Notes: a model not told the origin generated them from the sequence alone. A stretch of DNA of 58,849 bases from an uncultured Cellvibrio sp. (GCA_946480695.1 CAMLKG010000030.1:1-58849), one strand, 5' to 3'. Positions 27,353 through 36,433 are shown, numbered from the stretch's first letter. Numbers and translations: made by a program.

Positions 27353-28459
27353 TCAATTCCCGGACGATGCGCCGGAAGATTGCTGGATGGCGCTGTCGGG
27401 TGATTCGGGAGGACTTACTTCATCGGTCTCCGGATCATAGAAAAAAGCGCTCAGCGGTCCCCATTGGGGCGACAAGGGTTGGTTGTAACCGCTGATGGCC
27501 ATGTGGTAAGTGCCCCACCAGCGGCCGGTGGCCCAGTAGGCCCAACCCTTCCAGGGGGGGGATTGGGTCAACTCCAGCAGGCGGGTAAGTGTCGCAATGC
27601 ACTCGGGGCTTGAGGGAACACCAAATTCACCGAGGAATAACTGCTGGCCGTTTTCCGTAGCCCAATTACTGATGCGCTCAAACTTGCTGTTGAAATGGTC
27701 CGGGGGCAAACAACCGGTACCGGTGGCGGTGGTATGGGTGCCTGAGTAATCGGTATCCGTATATTGGTGGACTTCCAGCACGGTGCGGTTGAGCGGGTCC
27801 CTTAAATCATCGAACTCAGAGGCGTTGCTGGCAAGCAGGCCGGAAAACCAGTCGTGTACGCCGCTCCAGCGGCCTCCGCTGACAAACACCAGATTGGTGG
27901 CTTGGGCATCGCGCAACGCTTTGAGCGTCCTTTTAGCCAGGACTGCCCATTCGGCAAGCGGCATATTGGCTGGCTCATTCATCAAACCAAAAATAGTTTG
28001 GGTTGGGTCGCTGAATTCCTTGGCCACCAATAGCCAAAACTTGATGAATGCCTCGTCCAGGGCGTCATTCTCCCCTAACTTGTCGCCGTAGTATTTGGCG
28101 AAGTTGTGCACATCCAGCAGGACGCATAACCCCTGGTCCCTGGCGCTGTTCACTGTGGTGCGCATACGCCCCAGTTCGGCCGCATCCAGCGGACCGCCAA
28201 GGCTGGGTTGCAGCCGCTCCCAGCGGAATGGGAAACGAATAATGTTGGCGCCGCGTTCAGCAAAAAACGTAAGGTCTGCGGTGATGGGGTAGGTGTAGTC
28301 TTTGAAGGGAGTACCGGGCAGGTTCTTGAGGTTGAACTCCGCCCCGGCGGTATTAACCCCGGTTAAGCGCCCCTGGTTCAGGCAATTTGCCATAACGTCG
28401 GCGCCCAGGCATAGCAGGGCGCAGAGACCGACCGATTTCCACACAGTTGCAGTTCTCAT
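27353..28459 (-). CDS. GH5 family endoglucanase within the eps operon
   Basis: Secreted or periplasmic glycoside hydrolase family 5, 368 residues. The ATG at 28459 overlaps the stop of the upstream glycosyltransferase in an ATGA, indicating translational coupling. A signal peptide (about 1-24) precedes CLNQGRLTGVNTAGAEF. The (beta/alpha)8 barrel shows NIIRFPFRWERLQP, VLLDVHNFAKYYGD, the acid/base Glu162 in GLMNEPAN and the nucleophile Glu278 in LFLGEFGVPSS. The C-terminus has a short Ser/Pro-rich tail. Unlike scavenging cellulases it carries no carbohydrate-binding module or long linker. It probably trims or releases the exopolysaccharide, and if so suggests a beta-glucan backbone, which is inference. 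Confidence 0.92.
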   Translation of the reverse strand: MRTATVWKSVGLCALLCLGADVMANCLNQGRLTGVNTAGAEFNLKNLPGTPFKDYTYPITADLTFFAERGANIIRFPFRWERLQPSLGGPLDAAELGRMRTTVNSARDQGLCVLLDVHNFAKYYGDKLGENDALDEAFIKFWLLVAKEFSDPTQTIFGLMNEPANMPLAEWAVLAKRTLKALRDAQATNLVFVSGGRWSGVHDWFSGLLASNASEFDDLRDPLNRTVLEVHQYTDTDYSGTHTTATGTGCLPPDHFNSKFERISNWATENGQQLFLGEFGVPSSPECIATLTRLLELTQSPPWKGWAYWATGRWWGTYHMAISGYNQPLSPQWGPLSAFFYDPETDEVSPPESPDSAIQQSSGASSGN

Positions 28460-29610
28460 TGCCCACATCCCCCCGGGTTGGTTAATTGGTTGTACAGCGA
28501 CAGGTAGCGGTCCGCGACGGCGGGCCATGCATAGCGCGCAACAAATCCCTGTGCCTTGGCCCTGCGTTCCTGATAGGCCTCGTCACCTTGCTGGTGGAGT
28601 TGGAGTAACCGGGCAATGGCGGCGGTTGATTGCTGTTCCGGCTCAAAGCAATAGCCCAACCCGGACTCATCTGCCAGGCGCTGGAATGGGGGAATATTGC
28701 TGAGGATGGGAGTCAGGCCGGCACTCATGGCTTCTATCGGTGCTATGCCGAAACCTTCGTGCCGGGATAAGCACAGGAAATAGCTGGATTGGCTGATCAA
28801 TTCACGGATTTTGTTATCGCTGGGATTGGCCGCCAGGGTTACCGCATGGCTTAACCCCAGCGCCTGTACCTCACCGGCGAGGTCAGCCAAACTGTGGTCG
28901 TATTCGCGCCCGGCAATAATCAGGCGCCATTCGGGGCGGAGTTGATGCAATTGCGCGAACAGCGTCAGGGCAGCCAGCAACCCCTTGTTGGATGACCAGC
29001 GGCCAAAGTAAATCAGCGTGGGGGTCAAATGTTCCGCGGCGGTGCCCGCATATTTTTCCACATCCACCCCGTTTTCAATGACATGCAGTTGGCGCGGATG
29101 GGTAATTTGCTGGAACATATTGCCGTCATTGGCGCTGGTGGCTACCACTTTGCAGTAAGCCTTGGCGGAGAGGCGCGAAATACTTTGGAAGTAAATCTGC
29201 TTCATCCGGGAGGCAAAGCTGGTGTGGAAAAACCCGCCATGGGTGGAAAGCAGCAAAGGGCGACGATGCCACCACTTGGTAGCAGCGAGGAAGTCGTAGA
29301 AAAAATCCACGCCATGCACATGGATAACATCGGCTTCGCGCAGATATTTAAATACGCCCAGGCAGATAGGGTAACGGCTGGAGCCTTTGTAAGGCAGGCG
29401 TATCACTTCGATACCATCAATTAATTCCCGCTCCGGAAGCAGATCCGCCGAGTTCCGGAATAAACGGTTCAAGGTAATGATCCGGGTTTTTCCATGGCCG
29501 GAACGAAACTGGTGGCGGGCGATATTACGCACGACTTCTTCCATCCCGCCAATGGAAGGCAGGTACTGGCGCACAATATGGGTAACCCTGGGTGAACTGG
29601 GGCTGGTCAT
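28456..29610 (-). CDS. Glycosyltransferase family 4
   Basis: Cytoplasmic GT-B transferase, 384 residues. The ATG at 29610 has AGGAG upstream and overlaps the stop of the polymerase gene (ATGA); the longer frame from 29727 is rejected. The N-terminal domain has VTHIVRQYLPSIGGMEEVVRNI, a glycine-rich acceptor loop. The C-terminal domain has LIYFGRWSSNKGLLAAL and the nucleotide-sugar motif RHEGFGIAPIEAMSAGLTP. Its stop overlaps the GH5 start. It probably extends the lipid-linked repeat unit; the sugar specificity is unknown. Confidence 0.92.
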   Translation of the reverse strand: MTSPSSPRVTHIVRQYLPSIGGMEEVVRNIARHQFRSGHGKTRIITLNRLFRNSADLLPERELIDGIEVIRLPYKGSSRYPICLGVFKYLREADVIHVHGVDFFYDFLAATKWWHRRPLLLSTHGGFFHTSFASRMKQIYFQSISRLSAKAYCKVVATSANDGNMFQQITHPRQLHVIENGVDVEKYAGTAAEHLTPTLIYFGRWSSNKGLLAALTLFAQLHQLRPEWRLIIAGREYDHSLADLAGEVQALGLSHAVTLAANPSDNKIRELISQSSYFLCLSRHEGFGIAPIEAMSAGLTPILSNIPPFQRLADESGLGYCFEPEQQSTAAIARLLQLHQQGDEAYQERRAKAQGFVARYAWPAVADRYLSLYNQLTNPGGCGQ

Positions 29611-30887
29611 GGTGTAGGGCTCCTGAGGGAGAGGTTTGACGGTGCCGGCAAGCGCAGGCTGGACCCCAACAGGAACCAGAGGATGGCGGCACTTTTCAGG
29701 GCAAAAAACGAATAGCCGCTGATACATAACAGCAATGAGAGATAAATAGCTGCCAACGCGCGGAAACGGCGACTGGTTTCATCGACGACGGGCAGCAACC
29801 AGAAACAGGCCCACAACAGCAGGCACAGGGGTAAGCCATACGTATTGAACAGGTGGGCGTAACCGGCATCGGCATAAACCAGGCCCCTGCTGATACCGAG
29901 CAGCATAGGCAGGTCAAAGTCGAGCAAAACCTTGCCGCTAAACTCAAGGCGCCCACGGAAGTCGTCGCTGGATATTTCATAGGTAGGCCCGACTGCGATG
30001 CTGCCGAGGTAAAGCAAGCTCGCCAACGCGAAAAAAGGAACCAGTATGGCGAGGTTCAGCGCCCGGCCGTGGAACAGCACACGTATAACAAACATCAAGC
30101 TGATGGATGCCATGGCAAAGCGGGAGTCGGACAGGACCATGAGAAACGCTGCGGAGCCCACATAAAACAGTAGCCCGCGCCATTGGCTCCAGGGCTTGCT
30201 AAGCCCCCAGGCGGCGCAGAGTACGGCGAAGTTGCCCAGCGAAACAGGCTCGAGGAACACCGAGGACACACGGTGACTATCCAGCAGGCCGGGAAAGAAG
30301 GTCCGGCCTATCCCTTCCGGGCGAATCCCGTTGAGCTGCAATTTGCTCTCACGCACATAATCGGTAATCGGTTGTAAATTACCGGTGCTGACGTAGTAAC
30401 TGAAAATATCGAAGAAATTCGTAAAGCTATCCAGGAAAAACAGTTCGTAAACCCCAACGATACTGATCATCAGGATGGCCGCCTTAAGCACCCTATCGGC
30501 AAGCGCCGGGCTGCCGAGGTTGCACCCCACCCAAAAAAACACCAATGGGATCAATAAGTCGCGGAAGGCTTTGGCATTGAACTGGTTGTTAATGAGTGCC
30601 AGCAAGCAAAGCATCCCACCGATAATGCAGGCAAGGGTGACGGTGCCGGGCAAGAGGCGTTTAACCAGGAATGGGACACAGGCCAACATAATAATGGCCT
30701 CGGTAAGCCCGATAAATGCCCGGGACATGGTTATGCCCAGGGTGTTTAGAAAACACAACAAAGCCTGATAGCCGATACAGCCGAGCAATATGGCAATAAT
30801 CAACCGCTGCTCTTGCAGCGGTTGCCCGGCAATGTCGGGGAGGGAGCTGGCCGCGGTGGAATCCCGGGTTGCCGTCAGGTACGCCAT
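29607..30887 (-). CDS. Wzy-like polysaccharide polymerase (O-antigen ligase/GumE-type)
   Basis: Polytopic inner-membrane protein of 426 residues with about 11-12 helices and a long periplasmic loop near residues 155-215 (TNFFDIFSYYVSTGNLQP ... GLLDSHRVSSVFLEPVSLGN). The loop arrangement and position in the operon fit a Wzy-type polymerase that joins repeat units in the periplasm. Such proteins share little sequence, so the call rests on topology and context. A second periplasmic loop (VGPTYEISSDDFRGRLEFSG) carries the Arg-rich element often seen in Wzy proteins. Its stop overlaps the GT4 start by 4 nt. Confidence 0.8.
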   Translation of the reverse strand: MAYLTATRDSTAASSLPDIAGQPLQEQRLIIAILLGCIGYQALLCFLNTLGITMSRAFIGLTEAIIMLACVPFLVKRLLPGTVTLACIIGGMLCLLALINNQFNAKAFRDLLIPLVFFWVGCNLGSPALADRVLKAAILMISIVGVYELFFLDSFTNFFDIFSYYVSTGNLQPITDYVRESKLQLNGIRPEGIGRTFFPGLLDSHRVSSVFLEPVSLGNFAVLCAAWGLSKPWSQWRGLLFYVGSAAFLMVLSDSRFAMASISLMFVIRVLFHGRALNLAILVPFFALASLLYLGSIAVGPTYEISSDDFRGRLEFSGKVLLDFDLPMLLGISRGLVYADAGYAHLFNTYGLPLCLLLWACFWLLPVVDETSRRFRALAAIYLSLLLCISGYSFFALKSAAILWFLLGSSLRLPAPSNLSLRSPTP

Positions 30888-30899
30888 AGTAAACCTGCC

Positions 30900-31766
30900 T
30901 TAGCAATAGAGTGCGGTACCGAGTAGCCTGACCCCCAGGTCGCGCAAACGCCGGCACATATCGGCGAGTGCCCGGGTTCGGGTTTGATGGGTATGGGTTA
31001 TGACCACCACCGCACCCGAGTGAACCGCCACAAGCTGGGCATCGCGATTGGAATCCATGGGGGCTGTGCTGATTAACACCAGGTCGAACAATTGTTGCGC
31101 CTGCAACAGGTAGCCCCGGTACGGGTTACCGGCGAGTAATTCCTGCGGGTTAGGGGCGCGGGTGCCTGCGGGCATCAGCCAGAGTCCGGGTACCTCGGCA
31201 ATAGGAATCGGCGCCAGGGTTTGGCGCCCGGCCAAGCAGTCGGATAGCCCCGGTGCATGGGGATGCAGGCCGAACAGGGCATTGAGTTGTGAAGCGCGCA
31301 GGTTGGTATCCACCAGTAAGGTGCGATGACCCAATTGTGCAAAACATATCGCCAGGTTAGCGGCTGTCAGCGCGATTTGCTCCGCATTGTTATTGGCCAC
31401 TATCGCCAATGAGCGTTGCGGATTCGGTTGGATGTAGCGCACCAATAACTCACTGCGCAAACTGCGCAATGCTTCTGCCTGCGCATTCTCGGGTTGGAAT
31501 AACGTGCTGAGGCGCTTATCCAGTCTACTGCTCTTGGCCGGGAGGGTGGTGTAAGCAAATTGCTCCGCCAGTACCGCGTTAATGTCCGCCTTGTCAACGA
31601 GCCCCAGCTTTACCGCCGCCTCGCCGAAACGCAAACCATGTTGCGTTTGGGTTTTGGCAATAGCGCCGAGGTCACGGGCACTCAACTTGCCGCGCGCCAC
31701 TAACATGGGGCCTATGCGTTGGGCATCAGCATTTTCACTGTCGATTGATTTTGCCAGGTCGTTCAT
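30900..31766 (-). CDS. epsG: EpsG-like BY-kinase homologue with degenerate nucleotide-binding motifs
   Basis: Cytoplasmic partner of the chain-length protein EpsF, 288 residues. The N-terminal domain (about 15-80; IGPMLVARGKLSARDLGAI, GLRFGEAAVKLGL) is the one found in EpsG tyrosine autokinases. The P-loop domain (about 95-288) keeps the fold pattern but not the catalytic residues. Where active relatives have a GEGRS/GEGKS-type Walker A, this protein reads NNAEQIALTAANLA, without the glycines and Lys. Walker A' is LLVDTNLR with the second Asp replaced. Walker B LVLISTAP lacks its Asp. Only one Tyr is near the C-terminus (ALYC), so no tyrosine cluster exists. It is probably a pseudo-kinase with a structural role. 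Starts with a 4-nt overlap with epsF. Confidence 0.85.
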   Translation of the reverse strand: MNDLAKSIDSENADAQRIGPMLVARGKLSARDLGAIAKTQTQHGLRFGEAAVKLGLVDKADINAVLAEQFAYTTLPAKSSRLDKRLSTLFQPENAQAEALRSLRSELLVRYIQPNPQRSLAIVANNNAEQIALTAANLAICFAQLGHRTLLVDTNLRASQLNALFGLHPHAPGLSDCLAGRQTLAPIPIAEVPGLWLMPAGTRAPNPQELLAGNPYRGYLLQAQQLFDLVLISTAPMDSNRDAQLVAVHSGAVVVITHTHQTRTRALADMCRRLRDLGVRLLGTALYC

Positions 31767-33148
31767 CGGCGTGCCTCCTTGGTAACGGTGGTCCCGAGTG
31801 CGGGAATAGTGGCCAATACAGTCAGGCCCAACCCCCGCTCAAGGTCATGATGATGGCGGATACGTTGGTCCAGCCACTCCAGGCAGAGCGAAACGCCGAT
31901 ACCAAATAACAACCCCGCCAGGGTGGCGAGGAACAATGCGGTACCCAGGCCTGGTATTGCCGGGCGAGTAGGGGCTATGGCTTGGTTCAGGATGGCAATG
32001 TCGGTAGCCGAAATTTGGCTTTCCAGGCGAGTCTGCGCGGTGCGGGCAAGGGCTGCGTCATAAGCGGCCTGGGCGTTATCCACTTCTTGCTGGAGCAAAG
32101 TTAATTCGTTGCGGTGGCGACTCAGTTGTAACACCAGCTCCTTTTGCGCCGCCAGTTCAGCGCTCAGCTGGGTTTCCAGGGCGGTGGATAACTCCACCGA
32201 TGACTCCAGGCTCCCGCTGATCAATTCCTGCATCCGGCTCATTTGCCGCCGCAGTGTTTCCACTTCACTGCGCGCCTGGCGATATTGGGGATGGTTTTCC
32301 CCCACCTGGTTTGCCAATTCACTGAGCCGGGCCTGGGCCTGGGCAAGGTCGGTGGCCAATTTCTGAACTTGTGGATTGTCCAACGCGCGGGTTTCCAGTT
32401 GCCCGCGCTTGGTATTGGCAATTTGCTCGCTGCGGCTTTTGGAGGTCAGACGCTCATTCTGGGCGGCGATAAGCAAGGAAGAAAGCTCCGCCAGTTTGGC
32501 GGATTCGAGGTCCAGCCGGTCTGAAGATGCAAGGATATTGTGCTGCTCCTGGTAGGTGGACAACGCATCCTGCCTGGCCACCAATTCAGTGCGTAATTGC
32601 GCCACTTGCTCGTTATACCACTCGGTTGTTTGCCGTGCCGGCTCCGTACGCAACTGCAAGTTGATATAAATGTAAGCCTGGGCGAAGGCATTAGCCAACT
32701 GCGCCGCCAATTCCGGATCGCGTGCGCGAAAGGAAATTGCCAGCATATTACTGTCGCGCCTCGGCGTGACTTCCAAACCCTGCGCCAGGAATCCCAGGAT
32801 GCGCCGACGGTCAACCCGGGCATCACCGCTCATGGCCACGTACTTTGTCAGCGCGGCGGAGCGGAGCAGGTTGAGGTTGTCGATAACCCGGCTGGCAACA
32901 CTGCGGCTGCGTACAATGTCTGCCTGGGTAGTCAGGTAGGCGGCGGTCAGGCGTGAGGGTTGCATTTGGCCGCTGATGGGATCCCAGCCGCGGCTATCCA
33001 CGATCAAATCAGTAGTCGCCTGGTAAAACCTGGGCTTCAGTTGTAAAACGGCGATCGTGAGGGTGACTGCCAGGAATACCGCGCCGAGGATAACCCAGCG
33101 GCGGGCAAGCAAGATGGCAAACAGGCTGTTGAGGGTTATGGTTTGCAT
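31763..33148 (-). CDS. epsF: Chain-length determinant protein EpsF (Wzz/PCP family)
   Basis: Inner-membrane polysaccharide co-polymerase controlling polymer length, 461 residues. Membrane helices lie at about 16-36 and 410-432, and a long periplasmic part lies between them. This contains the Wzz-type domain (FYQATTDLIVDSRGWDPI) and an extended coiled coil (about 180-390, many Glu/Gln/Leu heptads). The Pro-rich motif before the second helix is APTRPAIPGLG. No kinase domain is fused; the separate EpsG-like protein follows with a 4-nt overlap. Upstream is epsE after 40 nt. Confidence 0.93.
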   Translation of the reverse strand: MQTITLNSLFAILLARRWVILGAVFLAVTLTIAVLQLKPRFYQATTDLIVDSRGWDPISGQMQPSRLTAAYLTTQADIVRSRSVASRVIDNLNLLRSAALTKYVAMSGDARVDRRRILGFLAQGLEVTPRRDSNMLAISFRARDPELAAQLANAFAQAYIYINLQLRTEPARQTTEWYNEQVAQLRTELVARQDALSTYQEQHNILASSDRLDLESAKLAELSSLLIAAQNERLTSKSRSEQIANTKRGQLETRALDNPQVQKLATDLAQAQARLSELANQVGENHPQYRQARSEVETLRRQMSRMQELISGSLESSVELSTALETQLSAELAAQKELVLQLSRHRNELTLLQQEVDNAQAAYDAALARTAQTRLESQISATDIAILNQAIAPTRPAIPGLGTALFLATLAGLLFGIGVSLCLEWLDQRIRHHHDLERGLGLTVLATIPALGTTVTKEARR

Positions 33149-33188
33149 GTTTCGTCTCTGTTCCTCTATTAATCACTACAGGCATTGC

Positions 33189-34031
33189 CTAGAAGAGGCT
33201 TTCCTTAACGACCAACACATCGCCATCCATTACCGGGTCTTCCGGTTTGGCGCGCAGCTCCTGGAGCTTGCCATTCGCCTGTTGGCGAACCAACTTGACG
33301 CTACCGTTACTGGCCCTGGCGGTAGGGCCGCCGCCGGCGCCCAATGCCTGCATAACATTCAGCGGACGATCAAGCGGGTACATGCCCGGGTTGTTTACCT
33401 CGCCATTAAGGTAAAAACGCCCCGCGTTAGGTACATAGATGGTATCCCCGTCCTTTAACCACACGGGAGGGATATCCCCCGCCTCGTAATTCAGCAATTG
33501 TTGTAAATCATACTCAATGCGCTCCTGCCGACCCTGTGTGGTACGGGTAAGGATCAACCGTTCACTGCCGTTCGGTGCGACACCACCGGCCCAGGCCAGG
33601 GCTTGCGTCAAGCTGGTAGGGCCTTCCAACACCAGGCGCCCCGGGCGGCTCACCTTGCCCAGGATCGCCACAACCTGGCTGCGGTATTGGGTAACCAGCA
33701 AATTGATCTGGGCATCCTTGAGGAAATTGCCGTGTTGGTAACGCTCGGCGATAAATTCTGCAGCATCCGCGGTTGTTTTCCCGGCCACATAAACACTTCC
33801 CAGCAAGGGCACAACCAGAGTCCCCCTGGCACTGATTTGGCCCTCGGCGGCCAATTCCGGCTGGCCATACACTATAACTTTGACTTCATCGCCTGTGCCC
33901 AGGGTGTAGGCATCAGGTTTTGCGGCTTTGGTAGTCGTAGGGGTTTGTGCCCATCCCCCGGGGGAAATGAGCAGGCTGGTTAACAATGCCAGGCTGGCGT
34001 TGCGAAGCCCGGTAGAAAAAGCAAACATCAT
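33189..34031 (-). CDS. epsE: Polysaccharide export protein EpsE (Wza-like)
   Basis: Outer-membrane/periplasmic polysaccharide export protein (OPX family), 280 residues. A signal peptide ends near GGWAQ. The export domain begins YTLGTGDEVKVIVYGQPELAAEG (about 42-64) and is followed by two SLBB-type repeats (VAILGKVSRPGRLVLEG, FYLNGEVNNPGMYPLD). No lipobox Cys is visible, so it may lack lipid anchoring and depend on an outer-membrane partner such as the EpsL-like barrel. AAGGA lies 8 nt before the first of two ATGs (34031 and 34028). First gene of the minus-strand operon. Confidence 0.92.
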   Translation of the reverse strand: MMFAFSTGLRNASLALLTSLLISPGGWAQTPTTTKAAKPDAYTLGTGDEVKVIVYGQPELAAEGQISARGTLVVPLLGSVYVAGKTTADAAEFIAERYQHGNFLKDAQINLLVTQYRSQVVAILGKVSRPGRLVLEGPTSLTQALAWAGGVAPNGSERLILTRTTQGRQERIEYDLQQLLNYEAGDIPPVWLKDGDTIYVPNAGRFYLNGEVNNPGMYPLDRPLNVMQALGAGGGPTARASNGSVKLVRQQANGKLQELRAKPEDPVMDGDVLVVKESLF

Positions 34032-34440
34032 CGGCGCTGTCCTTATGGGGTATCACCAAGTCTTGATCAACGGATTAACAAGCCTTGGCTCTGCAAAAGC
34101 GGGGCCGATTTGGCGGGGAAGGAGGATAAAAACCGGGAAAATGAGACTTGGGTTACAAGTGGTTCGAATTACTTCTGGATATGAATTATTTTTACTCCTG
34201 AAAAACCGGTTTTAAACCCTGGATGGACCTGGCATAGGTGCAAATTGTGCATTTCTGGTGCAAAAGCAGCCGCCTTGCGGGTTTGGTTGAATGTAATTGA
34301 TATGGCGCATGAGTTTTTTGCGTGGAAGGCATTTGGGGCCTTGGTGTACAATGCGCGCCTACTTTTTAACCCTTCCCATCCATACCTCGGCCAAGCGCTT
34401 CCTGCCCACTTGAGTCCGCAGGTCAACCCAGGACCTATCT
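34032..34440. other. Divergent promoter region between epsE and glyA
   Basis: 409 nt without a gene. It contains the sigma-54-type element of the minus-strand eps unit (34092-34107) and a perfect 12-nt palindrome AAAACCGGTTTT (34202-34213). The palindrome lies about 100 nt upstream of that element, where an enhancer-binding protein could sit. A TACAAT (34347-34352) may be the glyA -10 box, but no good -35 is seen at normal spacing. Confidence 0.45.
34092..34107 (-). promoter_or_regulatory. Sigma-54 (-24/-12) promoter of epsEFG operon
   Basis: On the minus strand CGGCCCCGCTTTTGCA keeps GG-N10-GC and the TTTGCA -12 box, with nine matches to TGGCACG-N4-TTGCA. It lies about 60 nt upstream of the epsE start. 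It has the same geometry as the element before wcaJ. Confidence 0.55.
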
Positions 34441-35706
34441 ATGTTTGATAAAAGCCAGACTATCGCTTCTTTCGATCCCGAAATCTGGGCGAGCATCCAG
34501 AATGAAGGCAAGCGCCAGGAAGAACACATTGAGCTGATTGCTTCCGAAAACTACACCAGTCCGCTGGTCATGGCCGCACAGGGCACCAAGCTCACTAACA
34601 AGTATGCGGAAGGCTATCCGGGAAAGCGTTATTACGGCGGCTGTGAATATGTTGACCAATCCGAATCGCTGGCTATTGAGCGCGCCAAGCAACTCTTTGG
34701 TGCTGACTATGCCAACGTCCAGCCTCATTCCGGTTCACAGGCGAATTCCGCTGTCTATGCAGCACTTTGCGCTCCGGGGGATACCGTCCTGGGTATGAGC
34801 CTGGCGCATGGTGGCCACTTGACCCACGGCGCCAAGGTCAGCTTCTCTGGTAAAATTTACAATGCTGTGCAATATGGTTTAAACCCTGAAACCGGTTTGG
34901 TGGATTACGATGAAGTCGAACGCTTGGCCCTGGAGCACAAGCCGAGGATGATCGTGGCCGGCTTTTCTGCTTACTCCCAAGTGCTGGATTGGCAGCGTTT
35001 CCGCGCTATCGCCGATAAGGTTGGCGCCTACTTGTTTGTAGACATGGCCCACGTTGCCGGTCTGGTCGCTGCCGGTCTCTATCCAAACCCGGTGCAAATC
35101 GCTGACGTCACCACCTCCACCACCCATAAAACCCTCCGCGGCCCACGTGGCGGTATCATCCTCGCCAAGGCTAACGAAGAAATTGAGAAGAAGCTCAATT
35201 CGGCGGTATTCCCCGGCGGCCAGGGCGGCCCTTTGATGCATGTGATTGCCGCCAAGGCAATCAGCTTCAAGGAAGCCATGACCCCTGAGTACAAGGCTTA
35301 CCAACAACAGGTGGTTAAGAATGCCAAGGCAATGGCCGCTACTTTTATTGGGCGCGGTATCAATATTGTTTCGGGTGGTACGGAAAACCATTTGATGCTG
35401 GTTGACCTGATTGGCAAACCTTACAGTGGTAAGGACGCGGACGAAGCCCTGGGCAAGGCGCACATCACCGTTAACAAGAATGCGGTACCTAACGACCCGC
35501 GCTCGCCCTTCGTAACCTCCGGTATCCGTGTGGGCACACCTGCAATCACTACCCGTGGTTTCAAGGAAGCTGAGTGTATCCAATTAACCAACTGGATTTG
35601 TGACATTTTTGCCGCGTTGGAAACCGGCACCGCCGATGCGGTCATTGAGCAGGTGAGGGGTAAGGTTGCTGATTTGTGCAAAAAATTCCCGGTTTATGCT
35701 GAATAA
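34441..35706 (+). CDS. glyA: Serine hydroxymethyltransferase
   Basis: PLP-dependent enzyme that interconverts serine and glycine with tetrahydrofolate, the main source of one-carbon units; cytoplasmic. 421 residues, full length. The N-terminal signature is [14 protein letters not shown], followed by [18 protein letters not shown]. The PLP-binding Lys230 lies in [13 protein letters not shown]. The C-terminal [15 protein letters not shown] is standard. AGGA precedes the ATG. A terminator follows directly, so it is transcribed on its own. Confidence 0.98.
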   Translation: MFDKSQTIASFDPEIWASIQNEGKRQEEHIELIASENYTSPLVMAAQGTKLTNKYAEGYPGKRYYGGCEYVDQSESLAIERAKQLFGADYANVQPHSGSQANSAVYAALCAPGDTVLGMSLAHGGHLTHGAKVSFSGKIYNAVQYGLNPETGLVDYDEVERLALEHKPRMIVAGFSAYSQVLDWQRFRAIADKVGAYLFVDMAHVAGLVAAGLYPNPVQIADVTTSTTHKTLRGPRGGIILAKANEEIEKKLNSAVFPGGQGGPLMHVIAAKAISFKEAMTPEYKAYQQQVVKNAKAMAATFIGRGINIVSGGTENHLMLVDLIGKPYSGKDADEALGKAHITVNKNAVPNDPRSPFVTSGIRVGTPAITTRGFKEAECIQLTNWICDIFAALETGTADAVIEQVRGKVADLCKKFPVYAE

Positions 35707-35727
35707 GGGGCATACCGCCAGCCCGGA

Positions 35728-35757
35728 AAAGCCGCTCGACTGAGCGGCTTTTTTTTG
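35728..35757 (+). terminator. Rho-independent terminator of glyA
   Basis: Stem AAAGCCGCTC / GAGCGGCTTT with a 4-nt loop GACT, followed by a run of T residues. It begins 22 nt after the glyA stop. Confidence 0.92.
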
Positions 35758-35907
35758 GGCGGACATATAGGAGGGCTGCCGGAACGGGAGGAAAGTGAAT
35801 ACAAGCTTAATCAAATTCCCTATACCTAACGATTTCATATTTCATTTAACTGTGTCGCAAAATAATAAATAAATCATGATATTTTCTTTTTGACCATAAG
35901 AAAAAAC

Positions 35908-35937
35908 TTGCAAAATGTCGCATAAAACATCTACAAT
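35908..35937 (+). promoter_or_regulatory. Sigma-70-type promoter upstream of metalloprotease
   Basis: -35 TTGCAA (35908-35913) and -10 TACAAT (35932-35937) with 18-nt spacing in AT-rich DNA. If used, it gives a leader of nearly 500 nt before the protease start. Confidence 0.4.
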
Positions 35938-35970
35938 TTGTTTAACTAGTGATCAAGCATATTTTGTGCC

Positions 35971-36331
35971 TTGTACAGGGCAGTGTGACTGGAGGGCTGT
36001 ACAAAACACACTGTATGCACTTTCCCTGGTTGTGGTTCATGTATTTATCGCGAAGGCAATGCGATAAGGATACTTAATCACGCTGGTCTGGCGCGGTTTG
36101 CGCCGGTCAATGGAGGCCTTACTGGCCCTCGCACAAAAGGCACTTGCTGCTTAAGAGATTTTCCAGCCATTAAAGGATGCTCAGGATTCAAATGAACCCT
36201 GCGGTATAGCTGTACTTGCAACCCCCCACCCAGTCGTAACACAGGCTGATTAACCAGCCGGGGTAGTTGCACGCCAAAAAATCTATCGGGTTTAACCCAC
36301 ACACCGTACTGAAGCTCCGCTGAGCCTCAGC
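35971..36331 (+). other. Long structured leader upstream of metalloprotease
   Basis: No coding sequence is supported here. Several inverted repeats lie in a row: TTGTACAG/CTGTACAA (35971-36004), GGCGC/GCGCC (36090-36104), GGCC/GGCC (36115-36127), a near-perfect 16-nt dyad GGCTGATTAACCAGCC (36244-36259) and GCTGA/TCAGC (36319-36331). They could fold in the transcript from the TTGCAA/TACAAT promoter. I could not match them to a known riboswitch class. Confidence 0.35.
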
Positions 36332-36433
36332 AGGCTTCCTCATGCCTGAAAAACAGTTTGTGGCCGGAAGGTGGAGTGTCAGGAGGGACATTGGTTACGG
36401 ACGTTAACGGCAACTTTACTCGAGACAAAACCT

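Noticed and set aside
34879..35583. 234-codon minus-strand frame opposite glyA
   Set aside because: It lies entirely within the highly conserved glyA gene, in the antisense direction, with no family features.
36078..36391. Minus-strand frames of 67-74 codons in the metalloprotease leader
   Set aside because: No ribosome-binding sites, overlapping each other, no recognised family; the region is better explained as a structured leader.
35940..36430. c-di-GMP (GEMM) riboswitch upstream of the metalloprotease
   Set aside because: The conserved GCAAACC/GAAA and GCAAAGCC elements are absent despite several hairpins.
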